Shown in pieces: positions 51,332 through 60,252 of a DNA stretch of 64,000 nt. Origin of the DNA: Geobacter sp. UBA5735 (GTDB taxonomy: Bacteria; Desulfobacterota; Desulfuromonadia; Geobacterales; Geobacteraceae). The stretch is from the NCBI GenBank assembly GCA_002419385.1, contig DIFZ01000011.1, positions 2,062 to 66,061 of the forward strand. The letters run 5' to 3'. The position numbers and the translations under genes are program-made. The notes under the pieces are model-generated. The model had not been told where the DNA came from. It saw only the letters and a program-made list of their open reading frames with translations, and searched no databases. The first letter of the stretch is position 1. Every line of letters starts with the position of its first letter.

Positions 51332-52615
51332 ATGTTTCTCGGACTGGCTATCGTTGCGCTACTGATATTTATCTACGGCACCCTTGCGGTGAAGCTGGGG
51401 CGTTGGTCGATAACCATGCCGATGATCTTCATGACCGCCGGATTCCTGCTGGGCCCCGGCGTCTCAAGCGTCCTGCCACTCTCCTTCGAAGCAGAAGGGA
51501 TGAAGACCCTTACCGAGGTTACACTGGCTGTGCTGCTTTTTGCCGACGCGTCAACATTGGACCTGCGGCAGCTTCGGCACGACAAGGCTCTTACCGCCCG
51601 GCTGCTCGGTATAGGCATGCCCCTCACCATGCTCCTTGGAACGGCAGTGTTCTTCGGCTTGTTGCCAGGTGAGGGGCTTGCCTTTGCTGCCTTGCTGGGG
51701 ATCATCCTGGCGCCGACCGATGCGGCACTTGGACTTCCGATCTTCAACGACCCCAAGGTGCCGGTTCGCATCCGGAGGGCGCTGAACGTGGAGAGCGGCC
51801 TTAACGACGGGATCGCAACTCCGTTCGTGCTGCTGTTCCTTTCCTTGGCAACCGCCGGTCAGGCACATGCCCACGAGGGGTGGCTGGTAACCGCACTGCT
51901 GGAAATCATGTTCGCCCTGCTGGTGGGTGCAGTGGTGGGTATTGGGGGCGGCTGGCTGCTGTCGAAGGCTGCCGACCGGGGTTGGTCATCCGGGATTTCA
52001 CAGCAGCTTGCCATCTTCGGCTTGGCCCTGGCGGCCTTCTTCGGATCATTGATGATCGACGGCAACGGTTTTATCGCCGCCTTTTCCGGCGGGATCATTT
52101 TCAGTGCGGCAACGGGAAACCGTTTCTCCGAGCCGGCGGAATTTACTGAAAATGCCGGCACGTTACTCTCGCTGCTGGTCTGGGGAATCTTCGGTGGTAT
52201 TGCCGTGCCAAAGGCGCTGTTATACTCCAGCGACTGGCGGCCGTTTGCCTGTGCCGTTTTAAGCCTGACCGCGGTACGGATGCTTCCGGTGGCGCTTGCC
52301 ATGAGAAGGACCGGCCTGCGTTCCGACACGATTGCCCTGATGGGCTGGTTCGGTCCGCGTGGTTTGGCTTCGGTGGTTTTTTCCCTGCTGGCCGTCATGA
52401 CACTACAGGAAGCCGGCCGGCCCACCGATCTGCTCATTGCAACGGCTACCTGGACAATCCTTTTGAGTGTCCTGGCCCATGGCCTTTCGGCAAAGCCTCT
52501 TTCGGCATGGTATTCCCGCCGGCTGGCCAAGGCGGTCGGGCCGCTGCCGGAACTGCAGGAACTGTCGGAACTGCGTGAGAGGTCCAATATCCTGAGAGGC
52601 GTACACAGGAAGTAG
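51332..52615 (+). CDS. Cation:proton antiporter, CPA1/NhaP type
   Basis: The product has 427 residues with 12-13 predicted membrane helices. The start has GGAGG 8 nt upstream. LAPTDAALGLPIFND carries the paired acidic site seen in sodium/proton exchangers, followed by VESGLNDGIATPFVLLFLS and later GWFGPRGLASVVFSLLAV. It exchanges Na+ or K+ for H+ at the inner membrane. The 223-bp gap before it contains a small 7-bp hairpin (ATCGGGC/GCCCGAT) but no supported gene. Confidence 0.92.
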   Translation: MFLGLAIVALLIFIYGTLAVKLGRWSITMPMIFMTAGFLLGPGVSSVLPLSFEAEGMKTLTEVTLAVLLFADASTLDLRQLRHDKALTARLLGIGMPLTMLLGTAVFFGLLPGEGLAFAALLGIILAPTDAALGLPIFNDPKVPVRIRRALNVESGLNDGIATPFVLLFLSLATAGQAHAHEGWLVTALLEIMFALLVGAVVGIGGGWLLSKAADRGWSSGISQQLAIFGLALAAFFGSLMIDGNGFIAAFSGGIIFSAATGNRFSEPAEFTENAGTLLSLLVWGIFGGIAVPKALLYSSDWRPFACAVLSLTAVRMLPVALAMRRTGLRSDTIALMGWFGPRGLASVVFSLLAVMTLQEAGRPTDLLIATATWTILLSVLAHGLSAKPLSAWYSRRLAKAVGPLPELQELSELRERSNILRGVHRK

Positions 52616-52640
52616 TGCCAAATCAAGGAGGAAAACGATT

Positions 52641-53735
52641 ATGACGCCAAACAGAACGGAATCTTTCGACAGTACCAGAACAACACTGAAAATATTATTC
52701 ATCTTCCTGTTGATCGCTGCCGGCTTCTGGACAATCCGCCCCTTTCTGACACCCCTGATCTGGGCGGTTATCATTGCCGTGGCCACTTGGCCGGCCATGC
52801 TGAAAGTGCAGGTTTTTCTGCGGGGAAAGCGTTGGGCAGCGGTAACGGTGATGTCTCTTGGTCTCTTGCTGTTGCTCGTCGTTCCTCTCATGCTCGCTGT
52901 TACAACATTTATCGACAAGTCAGACGAAATCATGGAATGGATCAGATCTCTTTCCAGCCAAACCATTGCGGTTCCGCCGCCATGGCTGGAAAATATCCCT
53001 GGTGTGGGACCGTGGCTTGCCGATAAATGGCAGCACGCTGGATCGGTAAGTTCCCAGGAGATATCGGCACGACTCGTTCCCTACTCGAAAAAAGTTGTTG
53101 CCTGGTTCATCAGCCAGGCAGGCAATGTCGGCGTGATGATCCTCCATTTCCTCATAACCGTAATCATCGCCGCAGTTCTCTATGCGAACGGCGAAACGGC
53201 CTCTCGAGGCGCAGTACTCCTGGCCCGGAAACTTGCGGATGATAATGGTGAACAGACATTGGTGCTTGCCGCGAAAGCAATTCGGGGCGTTGCCCTCGGT
53301 GTGGTATTGACGGCGTTGATCCAGACAACTATTGCTGGGGCCGGTCTTGCCATCGCCGGCGTTCCGGCCTATCAGCTTCTTATCGCTATCATCTTCTTGT
53401 TCTGCATCGCGCAGATCGGTCCCGTACTGATTCTGGTTCCTGCCGTTATCTGGATGTACTGGTCGGGCCAAACGCTGTGGGGGACAGTCCTGCTGGCCTT
53501 TTCGCTTGTTGCCTGCACCATAGATAATTTTGTCAGACCATTCCTGATCAGAAAGGGGGTTGAACTGCCGCTTCTGCTGATCTTTGCCGGCGTTATCGGC
53601 GGACTCGTTGCCTTCGGCATCATTGGGCTTTTCATCGGCCCGGTTGTGCTTGCGGTTATCTATACGTTGCTTCAGGCTTGGGTAGCTGAAGGCTCGGCGC
53701 CAGCCGAGGAAAGCTCCTCTCACACACCCGACTGA
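52641..53735 (+). CDS. AI-2E family transporter
   Basis: The product has 364 residues and 7-8 membrane helices. LKILFIFLLIAAGFWTIRPFLTPLIWAVIIAVATWP begins the family domain, and VLTALIQTTIAGAGLAIAGVPAYQLLIAIIFLFCIAQIGPVLILVPAVIWMY with DNFVRPFLIRKGVELPLLLIFAGVIGGLVAFG is the conserved C-terminal half. Members include exporters of autoinducer 2 and cation exchangers, so the substrate is open. AAGGAGG lies upstream, 25 bp after the antiporter gene. Confidence 0.92.
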   Translation: MTPNRTESFDSTRTTLKILFIFLLIAAGFWTIRPFLTPLIWAVIIAVATWPAMLKVQVFLRGKRWAAVTVMSLGLLLLLVVPLMLAVTTFIDKSDEIMEWIRSLSSQTIAVPPPWLENIPGVGPWLADKWQHAGSVSSQEISARLVPYSKKVVAWFISQAGNVGVMILHFLITVIIAAVLYANGETASRGAVLLARKLADDNGEQTLVLAAKAIRGVALGVVLTALIQTTIAGAGLAIAGVPAYQLLIAIIFLFCIAQIGPVLILVPAVIWMYWSGQTLWGTVLLAFSLVACTIDNFVRPFLIRKGVELPLLLIFAGVIGGLVAFGIIGLFIGPVVLAVIYTLLQAWVAEGSAPAEESSSHTPD

Positions 53736-53808
53736 CCGCGCTTCTGACCTTTACTCATCCATCTCGGTCAGGCTGCAAGGAAAGAGTTGATGCGGAATTC
53801 CCAACAGA

Positions 53809-53839
53809 ACGATATATCGTACCAAAGACGATATTTCGT
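53809..53839. promoter_or_regulatory. Paired CGAnATnTCG dyads (operator or enhancer 4)
   Basis: ACGATATATCGT and ACGATATTTCGT are separated by 7 bp, in a 409-bp low-GC gap with no gene I support. The spacing and core bases match the sites in the sulfatase region 26-45 kb away. The likely target is the SYLF-domain gene at 54145. Confidence 0.58.
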
Positions 53840-53937
53840 CCTATTCGTGCTCCATTCGAATTCACACCATGGTCTGAGATCCTCAATTTTAGAAATATTA
53901 CAGCAAGTTACATTAGAACATGTGTCGGTCATCAGAG

Positions 53938-53956
53938 TTGGTATGAATTTCGTAAT
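53938..53956 (+). promoter_or_regulatory. Degenerate promoter-like element before the SYLF gene
   Basis: TTGGTATGAATTTCGTAAT matches 13 of 19 positions of the TTGGCAC...TCGGATA element and lies 114 bp from the centre of the paired dyads, as at 8549. The match is weak. Confidence 0.25.
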
Positions 53957-54144
53957 ATATCTATGCAGGCACGTCCATATACTGATCAGCCATCAAACGC
54001 GTTTCCTGTACAGGTGGATACCGTATCCCATGGCATTGACCAACCTTCTTCTTCAGACAGTGGGGCGGCTTTTTACTACAAGGTACTTTACGTCACAATG
54101 TGTGAAGCAACTCAACTCACTTCGTTTTTACCAAGGAGGATCCT

Positions 54145-54708
54145 ATGACAACGTACATTCGCTCATTGACAGCCGCCCTCGCACTCGCTTTGACAACCAT
54201 GGTCACCGTCTTTCCCACTCCGGCAACAGCCGCCAGCAAGCTGCAAATAGATAGTGATGTCGACGTGGCAATGCAGCAACTTTACGAAAGCACCCCTTTG
54301 GCAAGGATGCTTGCCAAAGAGGCCAAGGCCATTCTCCTGTTCCCGAAAGTTCTCAAGATGGGGTTCATTGTCGGCGTCCAGGGAGGCAACGGCGCGTTGC
54401 GGGAGCAGGGCATGACGGTCGGCTACTACAATACCGTTTCTGCTTCGTACGGCCTGCAGGCCGGCATTCAGGAATTCGGCTATGCGCTCTTTTTCATGTC
54501 CGATTCCGCACTCCGGTATCTGAAAAATAGCGGTGGCTGGGAGATCGGCGTCGGCCCCAGTGTCGTGGTCGTTGATGCGGGGGTGGCCAAATCGCTTACA
54601 ACCACGACCGCGAGAAAAGAGATCTACGCATTCATCTTCAGCCAAAAGGGCTTGATGGCCGGGCTTGGCCTGCAGGGAACAAAGGTTACGAGGATAGACC
54701 CGGATTAG
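54145..54708 (+). CDS. SYLF-domain (YSC84-type) exported protein
   Basis: The product has 187 residues. A signal (TAALALALTTMVTVFPTPATAA) is followed by AKAILLFPKVLKMGFIVGVQGGNGALREQG, YALFFMSDSALRYLKNSGGWEIGVGPSVVVV and a C-terminal KGLMAGLGLQGTKVTRI. This is the SYLF pattern, associated with lipid binding. AAGGAGG precedes the atg. The AT-rich region before it holds the fourth dyad pair. Confidence 0.92.
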   Translation: MTTYIRSLTAALALALTTMVTVFPTPATAASKLQIDSDVDVAMQQLYESTPLARMLAKEAKAILLFPKVLKMGFIVGVQGGNGALREQGMTVGYYNTVSASYGLQAGIQEFGYALFFMSDSALRYLKNSGGWEIGVGPSVVVVDAGVAKSLTTTTARKEIYAFIFSQKGLMAGLGLQGTKVTRIDPD

Positions 54709-54831
54709 TTCTCCACCTTTCATGGCTGGAGAGTATTTTCGGATAGTCGGTAATGATGCAGTGGGTGGCGAATCGAGAGTGTCCGGCAGAAGTAACCGGA
54801 CAGCCCAGGAAAAGCATTCCGTCAGGGTACA

Positions 54832-54865
54832 TTGCCGGGGACCTTGCCGAAAAGGCCTCCGGCAA
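54832..54865 (+). terminator. Possible terminator hairpin
   Basis: TTGCCGGGGACCTT pairs with AAGGCCTCCGGCAA (12 of 14 positions) around GCCGAA, followed by TGCTACATTCTTTA. It lies between the SYLF and channel genes. The T tail is interrupted. Confidence 0.4.
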
Positions 54866-54981
54866 TGCTACATTCTTTATCGTGCCGCTGCAGGTATGAA
54901 TTTTTGAAATAATGTCGGGGCATTCTGAAAATAACGGAGAAAAAATCCTTTTCGGGAGTCGTCGTGCTGCGCGGGGTTGCC

Positions 54982-55686
54982 ATGACCACCCACTATACTA
55001 AAAAAGCTCGACTCTTTGACCACTTCACGTGGAAACCGTTCCGGTTTGTCCAGCTTTTGATTTTTCTTATACTGGTCATGCTCCTGTCACCTTTTTTAAA
55101 CAGGACTCCACTTTTTACTGCCTTGCTGACGGCTTTTTTCCTGAATGTTTTGCTCGTCAGCCTCTCTATTCTCGGGGTCAATGTCCGAAGTCGCTGGGCG
55201 CTGATTGGCCTGTGGCTACTGGTACCGCTGTTTGATTGGGCCGCCTTGCTAACCGGGAACCTTCACATCGGAATGGGGCTTACTCTCGCATCGAACAGTG
55301 TCAGGGTCCTGCTCCTCATTATCTGCGTTGTCTTAATTCTTCGCTATGTACTGACCAGCCTCGAAGTGACCCTGGATACGATCTTCGGTGCCTTTGTCGC
55401 CTATTTTTTGATCGCATTTGCTTTTTCATCCCTATTCTTTACCTGTGCTGTTGTAGAACCCGCCAGTTTCTCCGTGGCAGGGCTTACCGGCGCTGTAGAC
55501 ATCGATTCCTTAAAGGTTCAGCTCAACTACTTCAGTTTCGTTACCATCGCCACTCTCGGCTATGGTGACATCGTGCCGAAATTGCCGATAACCCAGATGC
55601 TGGCAATTCTGGAAGCGGTAATCGGACAGTTTTATATGGCAGTGGTCATTGCCTGGCTGGTGAGCACCTATGCCCGTCACCGGTAA
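54982..55686 (+). CDS. Potassium-channel-like membrane protein
   Basis: The product has 234 residues; a gtg 18 bp upstream could add six residues. It has about six hydrophobic helices, with the selectivity-filter-like TIATLGYGDIVPK between the last two, and a final helix LAILEAVIGQFYMAVVIAWLVSTYA. No cytoplasmic ligand domain follows, so it ends soon after the pore. It is probably a K+ channel or relative. The ribosome site is weak. Confidence 0.88.
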   Translation: MTTHYTKKARLFDHFTWKPFRFVQLLIFLILVMLLSPFLNRTPLFTALLTAFFLNVLLVSLSILGVNVRSRWALIGLWLLVPLFDWAALLTGNLHIGMGLTLASNSVRVLLLIICVVLILRYVLTSLEVTLDTIFGAFVAYFLIAFAFSSLFFTCAVVEPASFSVAGLTGAVDIDSLKVQLNYFSFVTIATLGYGDIVPKLPITQMLAILEAVIGQFYMAVVIAWLVSTYARHR

Positions 55687-55842
55687 GGTGTATCGTGAGG
55701 CGCGGTACACAGTGCACTCGGGCCTGGTCCCCGTATTTCAATCTAGGCATACTCCGGCGGTCCTGGCAGATTGGCAGCCGTAGAGGGATACAGAAACAGA
55801 ATAAGAGAAACAGCATCGTAGCTTTATGTGAGGAGAATTGTC

Positions 55843-57042
55843 ATGAAAAGAACCAGAACCAATGCTTTTACGTCATTCTTCCGGCTCGTTTCGGTCATAA
55901 CCATTCCAATGCTCCTCTTTACCGCCGCCGGTTGCGGAAAGCCGAAAACCGAAGCTCCACTGCCACCGGTCGTCGAAGTGGCGGATGTTATCCAGCGGGA
56001 TGTCCCGATCAACATGGAGTGGGTCGCCTCTATAGACGGTTCCGTTAACGCCGTCATACGGCCCCAGGTCACCGGCTACCTTGTCAGCCAGAACTATAAG
56101 GAAGGGGACATGGTCAAAAAAGGCCAGGTCCTTTTCCGCATAGATCCCCGGGTGTTCCAGTCAGCGCTTGACCAGGCAAATGGACAGCTGGCCCAGCAAC
56201 AGGCGCGCTGGACCACCGCCAAGGCCAATCTGAAGCGCGTCAAGCCGCTCGCGGCGCAGAATGCCGTCAGTCAGAAGGACCTTGACGACGCAACCGGCAT
56301 GGAGCAGTCGACCCACGCATCGGTGATTGCCGCACAGGCTGCGGTGGACAAGGCCCGACTTGACCTGGAATTCACCAAGGTAACCTCTCTCATCGATGGT
56401 GTGGCGGGCATCGCCAAGGCCCAGATCGGCGACTTGGTCGGACCGGGCCAGACAGGAGAATTGACCACTGTCTCAACTGTTGACCCTATAAAGGTTTATG
56501 TACCCATAAGCGAACAGCAGTACCTGAAGTCCATGGATAACCGTTCGGGCAAGACCGGACAAACCGTGCTTGAGTTGATCCTCACCGATGGCAGCACCTT
56601 CCCTCACAAGGGAAAAATCACCTTCGCGGACCGCCAGATTGATCCCATGACCGGAACGATCAAGGTTGCCACCCTGTTCCCCAACCCCGGGAATCTGCTC
56701 CGCCCGGGACAGTTCGCCCGGGTCAGGGCGCAGATCGGAATTGCGAGTGGCGCACTGCTCGTTCCGCAACGGGCGGTTGTAGATATTCAGGGAACCTATC
56801 AGATCGCCGTTGTCGGACCCGGAAACAAGGTTGATATCCGTCCGGTAGAGGTTGGAGAACGTGTTGGCTCTCTCTGGATTATCAGCAAGGGCGTGAACGC
56901 GGGAGAAAAGATTGTTGTTGAAGGCGTTCAGAAGGTGAAGCAGGACATGCCCGTGGTTCCAAAACCTTTTGTTCCTCAAGAAAATGCCGGAGTGAAACAA
57001 CCCGCGCCAATCGGAGAATCCGCGGCCGCAGGGAAGAGGTAA
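55843..57042 (+). CDS. RND efflux periplasmic adaptor (MFP)
   Basis: The product has 399 residues. Lipoprotein signal LLFTAAGCGK (Cys31) is followed by the lipoyl halves VIRPQVTGYLVSQNYKEGDMVKKGQVLFRID and a helical hairpin (about 100-175), then IAKAQIGDLVGPGQTGELTTVSTVDPIKVYVPISEQQ and GTIKVATLFPNPGNLLRPGQFARVR. It links the inner-membrane pump and outer-membrane channel encoded next. AGGAG precedes the atg; the pump gene follows after 6 bp. Confidence 0.94.
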   Translation: MKRTRTNAFTSFFRLVSVITIPMLLFTAAGCGKPKTEAPLPPVVEVADVIQRDVPINMEWVASIDGSVNAVIRPQVTGYLVSQNYKEGDMVKKGQVLFRIDPRVFQSALDQANGQLAQQQARWTTAKANLKRVKPLAAQNAVSQKDLDDATGMEQSTHASVIAAQAAVDKARLDLEFTKVTSLIDGVAGIAKAQIGDLVGPGQTGELTTVSTVDPIKVYVPISEQQYLKSMDNRSGKTGQTVLELILTDGSTFPHKGKITFADRQIDPMTGTIKVATLFPNPGNLLRPGQFARVRAQIGIASGALLVPQRAVVDIQGTYQIAVVGPGNKVDIRPVEVGERVGSLWIISKGVNAGEKIVVEGVQKVKQDMPVVPKPFVPQENAGVKQPAPIGESAAAGKR

Positions 57043-57048
57043 CCCGCC

Positions 57049-60000
57049 ATGTCAAAGTTCTTCATCAATCGTCCCATTGTCGCCATGGTGATCTCGATCC
57101 TTATGGTGATCCTCGGCCTGGTCGCCATGTCGCGACTTCCCATAGCCCAGTTCCCCAACATCGTCCCTCCGGCCATCCAGGTCAACGCCACCTATACCGG
57201 CGCCGACGCCCAGACCCTGGAGCAGTCGGTGGCCACCCCCATCGAGCAGCAGATGTCCGGCGTCGACAACCTGGACTATATGTACTCCATCAACGCCAAC
57301 AACGGGCAGATGACCCTCTATAACTACTTCGAGCTGGGGACTGACGCAAATACCGACCAGATACTCGCCCAGATGCGCGAAAGCCAGGCAGAATCGCAGC
57401 TTCCGCGCGATGTCACCAATTACGGGGTGACGGTGGCAAAGTCCACTTCGTCACCGCTGATCATGTTCGCCCTTTACTCCCCCAAAGGGACCTATGACAA
57501 CATCTTCCTGGCAAACTATGCCTATATTAACATCAATGACCAGATGACCCGCATCAAGGGGATTGCCAGCGTCACGGTCTTCGGCGCTGGTCAGTACGCC
57601 ATGCGGCTCTGGGTCAAGCCGGATCAGCTCGCCAAGCTCAACATCACCATCCCCGAGATCATCAACGCCGTTAACGCCCAGAACACGGTCAATCCGGCCG
57701 GACAGGTGGGGGCGACCCCGATACCCAAGGGGCAGGAGTTCACCTACTCGGTCCGGGCCCAGGGCCGGCTCCAGAACGAGGAGCAGTTCGGCAATATCGT
57801 CCTGCGGGCCGCCGCGGACGGCTCCCTTGTCCGGGTCAAGGACGTGGCCCGCATCGAGCTGGGCGCCCAGACCTATAACCTGGAAGGTCGACTGAACGGC
57901 AAGCCGTGCGCCCTCATCGCCCTCTACCAGATGCCGGGTACCAATGCCCTGGACGCCGCAAGCGGCACCAAGAAGCTGATGGAAGAGCTGAAGAAGAGCT
58001 TTCCGCCTGACCTGGAGTATGCGGTGGCGCTGGACACAACCCTGGCAGTCACCGAGGGGATGAAGGAGATCAAACACACATTCTTCGAGGCCCTGATACT
58101 TGTCATACTGGTCGTCTTCATCTTCCTCCAGGGCTGGCGGGCAACCCTGATCCCGCTTTTGGCGGTGCCGGTGTCTTTAATAGGTACCTTTGCCATATTC
58201 CCCCTGCTCGGCTTCTCCATCAACACCCTCTCACTGTTCGGCCTGGTCCTCGCCATCGGTCTTGTCGTGGACGATGCCATCGTCGTGGTGGAGGCGGTGG
58301 AGCACCACATCGAGAAGGGACTCTCACCCAAGGATGCGGCTTTCAAGGCCATGGAGGAGGTCTCCGGCCCGGTTATCGCCATTGCCATCATCCTGGCGGC
58401 CGTTTTTGTCCCCACGGCCTTCATCCCCGGCATTACCGGACAACTCTACCAGCAATTCGCCGTGACCATCGCCGTGTCGGTCATCATTTCGGCCTTCAAT
58501 GCCCTGTCCCTGTCCCCGGCCCTCTGCGCGCTGCTTCTCAAGCCGAAGAAGAAAGGAACCGGCCCGCTGCAGAAGTTCTACGACTGGTTCAACAGGGTCT
58601 TCGGCCGGGCTACCGATGGCTACATCGGCGTCTGCGGCGCCGCTATCCGCAAGAGCAAGACCAGTCTTCTCCTGCTGCTGGGAGTGGCAATCCTTGCCGG
58701 ATTTGTCGGCAATAAGATTCCCACCGGGTTCCTTCCCGATGAGGATCAGGGGTTCATCTTTGCCGGTATCCAGTTGCCCGATGCCGCCTCGCTCCAGAGG
58801 ACCGGCGAGGTTGCCCGTCAGGCTGAAGAGATTATCACCAAGACCCCGGGGGTCAAGTACTGTTCCTCGATCATCGGCTACAACATGCTCAGCCAGGTGC
58901 AGAACACCTATAGCGCCTTCTTCTTCATCTCCCTGGAGGATTGGGCCAAGCGGGAAAAACCGGAAGAGCAGTACGAGGCGATCAAGAAGAGCATCTCCCA
59001 GAAAATGGCCGGTCTCCCCGGCGCAATCGGTTTCGCCTTCCCACCGCCGGCCATCATGGGGGTCGGTACCTCCGGCGGGGTCACCTTCATCCTTCAGGAC
59101 CGGGCGGGTAAAGACATAGCTTTCCTGGCTGCAAACACGAAGAAGTTCATCGAAGAGGCCAAAAAACGCCCGGAACTGGCGCGGGTCACCACCACGTTCC
59201 TCCCCACCGTACCGCAGCTCTTTGTCGACGTGGACCGGGACAAGGTCCTCAAACAGGGGGTCAACATCGCCGATGTCTACAAGACCCTGCAAAGTTTCAT
59301 GGGAAGCGGTTTCATCAACTACTTCAACAAGTTCGGGCGTCAGTGGCAGGTGTTTATCCAGGCCGAAGGAGACTATCGGACCAACATCGAGAACATCGGC
59401 CAGTTCTACGTGCGCAACAGTAAGGGGGAGACGGTCCCGCTATCAGCGCTCACCTCGGTTCGCAATATCGTCGGCCCGGAGTTCACCATGCGCTTCAATC
59501 TCTACCGTTCGGCCCAGATCAACGCCACTGCCGCCCCGGGTTTCAGTTCTGCCCAGGCCATGAAGGCGCTGGAAGAGGTCTTCGCCGAAACCATGCCGCG
59601 TGAGATGGGCTATGATTACAGCGGCATGTCGTTCCAGGAAAAGAAAGCCCAGCAGGGCGTTTCGCCGATGGCAATCTTCGCCTTCTCATTCCTCTGCGTC
59701 TTCCTAATCCTGGCCGCCCAATATGAAAGCTGGTCACTGCCGTTTTCGGTCCTTCTCGGCACCCCCGTCGCTGTGGCCGGGGCCTTTGCCGGCCTGCTGT
59801 TCCGGACCTTCGAGAATAACATCTATGCACAGATAGGTTTGGTCATGCTGATCGGCCTGGCGGCGAAGAACGCCATCCTCATCGTCGAATTCGCCAAACT
59901 GGAATGCGAAAAAGGGGAGAACCTCATGGATGCGACCCTCAACGGGGCGCGGCTGCGGCTGCGGCCGATCCTCATGACCTCATTCGCCTTTATTCTCGGC

Positions 60001-60252
60001 TGCGTCCCGCTGGCCATCGCCAGCGGAGCCGGCGCCATTTCCCGGCAGGTCATGGGCACCACGGTTATCTTCGGCATGCTGGCAGCTTCGTTCATCGCTA
60101 TTTTTCTCATTCCGGTCACCTTCTTCGTAGTGGAGAAACTTGGCCGTAAGGGAGACACCAGCGCCCACGCCCCGGTTGGAGGTAGTGAATCAGGTGAAGG
60201 GGCACCGCAAACCGATTCAACAACCGGAAAGGAGGGAGAGCCCCATGCGTAA
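57049..60252 (+). CDS. RND efflux pump, hydrophobe/amphiphile (AcrB/MexB) type
   Basis: The product has 1067 residues. Conserved features include FFINRPIVAMVISILMVILGLVA, MSRLPIAQFPNIVPPAIQVNATYTGADAQTLEQSVATPIEQQM, GLVLAIGLVVDDAIVVVEAVEHHI with the proton-relay Asp-Asp, and a late KNAILIVEFAK. It pumps hydrophobic or amphiphilic compounds out, using the proton gradient, in a trimer. Its end overlaps the channel gene by 8 bp. Confidence 0.96.
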   Translation: MSKFFINRPIVAMVISILMVILGLVAMSRLPIAQFPNIVPPAIQVNATYTGADAQTLEQSVATPIEQQMSGVDNLDYMYSINANNGQMTLYNYFELGTDANTDQILAQMRESQAESQLPRDVTNYGVTVAKSTSSPLIMFALYSPKGTYDNIFLANYAYININDQMTRIKGIASVTVFGAGQYAMRLWVKPDQLAKLNITIPEIINAVNAQNTVNPAGQVGATPIPKGQEFTYSVRAQGRLQNEEQFGNIVLRAAADGSLVRVKDVARIELGAQTYNLEGRLNGKPCALIALYQMPGTNALDAASGTKKLMEELKKSFPPDLEYAVALDTTLAVTEGMKEIKHTFFEALILVILVVFIFLQGWRATLIPLLAVPVSLIGTFAIFPLLGFSINTLSLFGLVLAIGLVVDDAIVVVEAVEHHIEKGLSPKDAAFKAMEEVSGPVIAIAIILAAVFVPTAFIPGITGQLYQQFAVTIAVSVIISAFNALSLSPALCALLLKPKKKGTGPLQKFYDWFNRVFGRATDGYIGVCGAAIRKSKTSLLLLLGVAILAGFVGNKIPTGFLPDEDQGFIFAGIQLPDAASLQRTGEVARQAEEIITKTPGVKYCSSIIGYNMLSQVQNTYSAFFFISLEDWAKREKPEEQYEAIKKSISQKMAGLPGAIGFAFPPPAIMGVGTSGGVTFILQDRAGKDIAFLAANTKKFIEEAKKRPELARVTTTFLPTVPQLFVDVDRDKVLKQGVNIADVYKTLQSFMGSGFINYFNKFGRQWQVFIQAEGDYRTNIENIGQFYVRNSKGETVPLSALTSVRNIVGPEFTMRFNLYRSAQINATAAPGFSSAQAMKALEEVFAETMPREMGYDYSGMSFQEKKAQQGVSPMAIFAFSFLCVFLILAAQYESWSLPFSVLLGTPVAVAGAFAGLLFRTFENNIYAQIGLVMLIGLAAKNAILIVEFAKLECEKGENLMDATLNGARLRLRPILMTSFAFILGCVPLAIASGAGAISRQVMGTTVIFGMLAASFIAIFLIPVTFFVVEKLGRKGDTSAHAPVGGSESGEGAPQTDSTTGKEGEPHA

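Noticed and set aside
53787..54254. 155-codon plus-strand frame overlapping the SYLF gene start
   Set aside because: Its residues are rich in His, Arg and Leu without a recognisable pattern, it overlaps the well-supported SYLF gene, and it contains the dyad pair; most likely chance in AT-rich DNA.
54722..54907. 61-codon frame between SYLF and channel genes
   Set aside because: No ribosome site, Arg/Ser/Cys-rich random-looking product, and it overlaps the hairpin at 54832.
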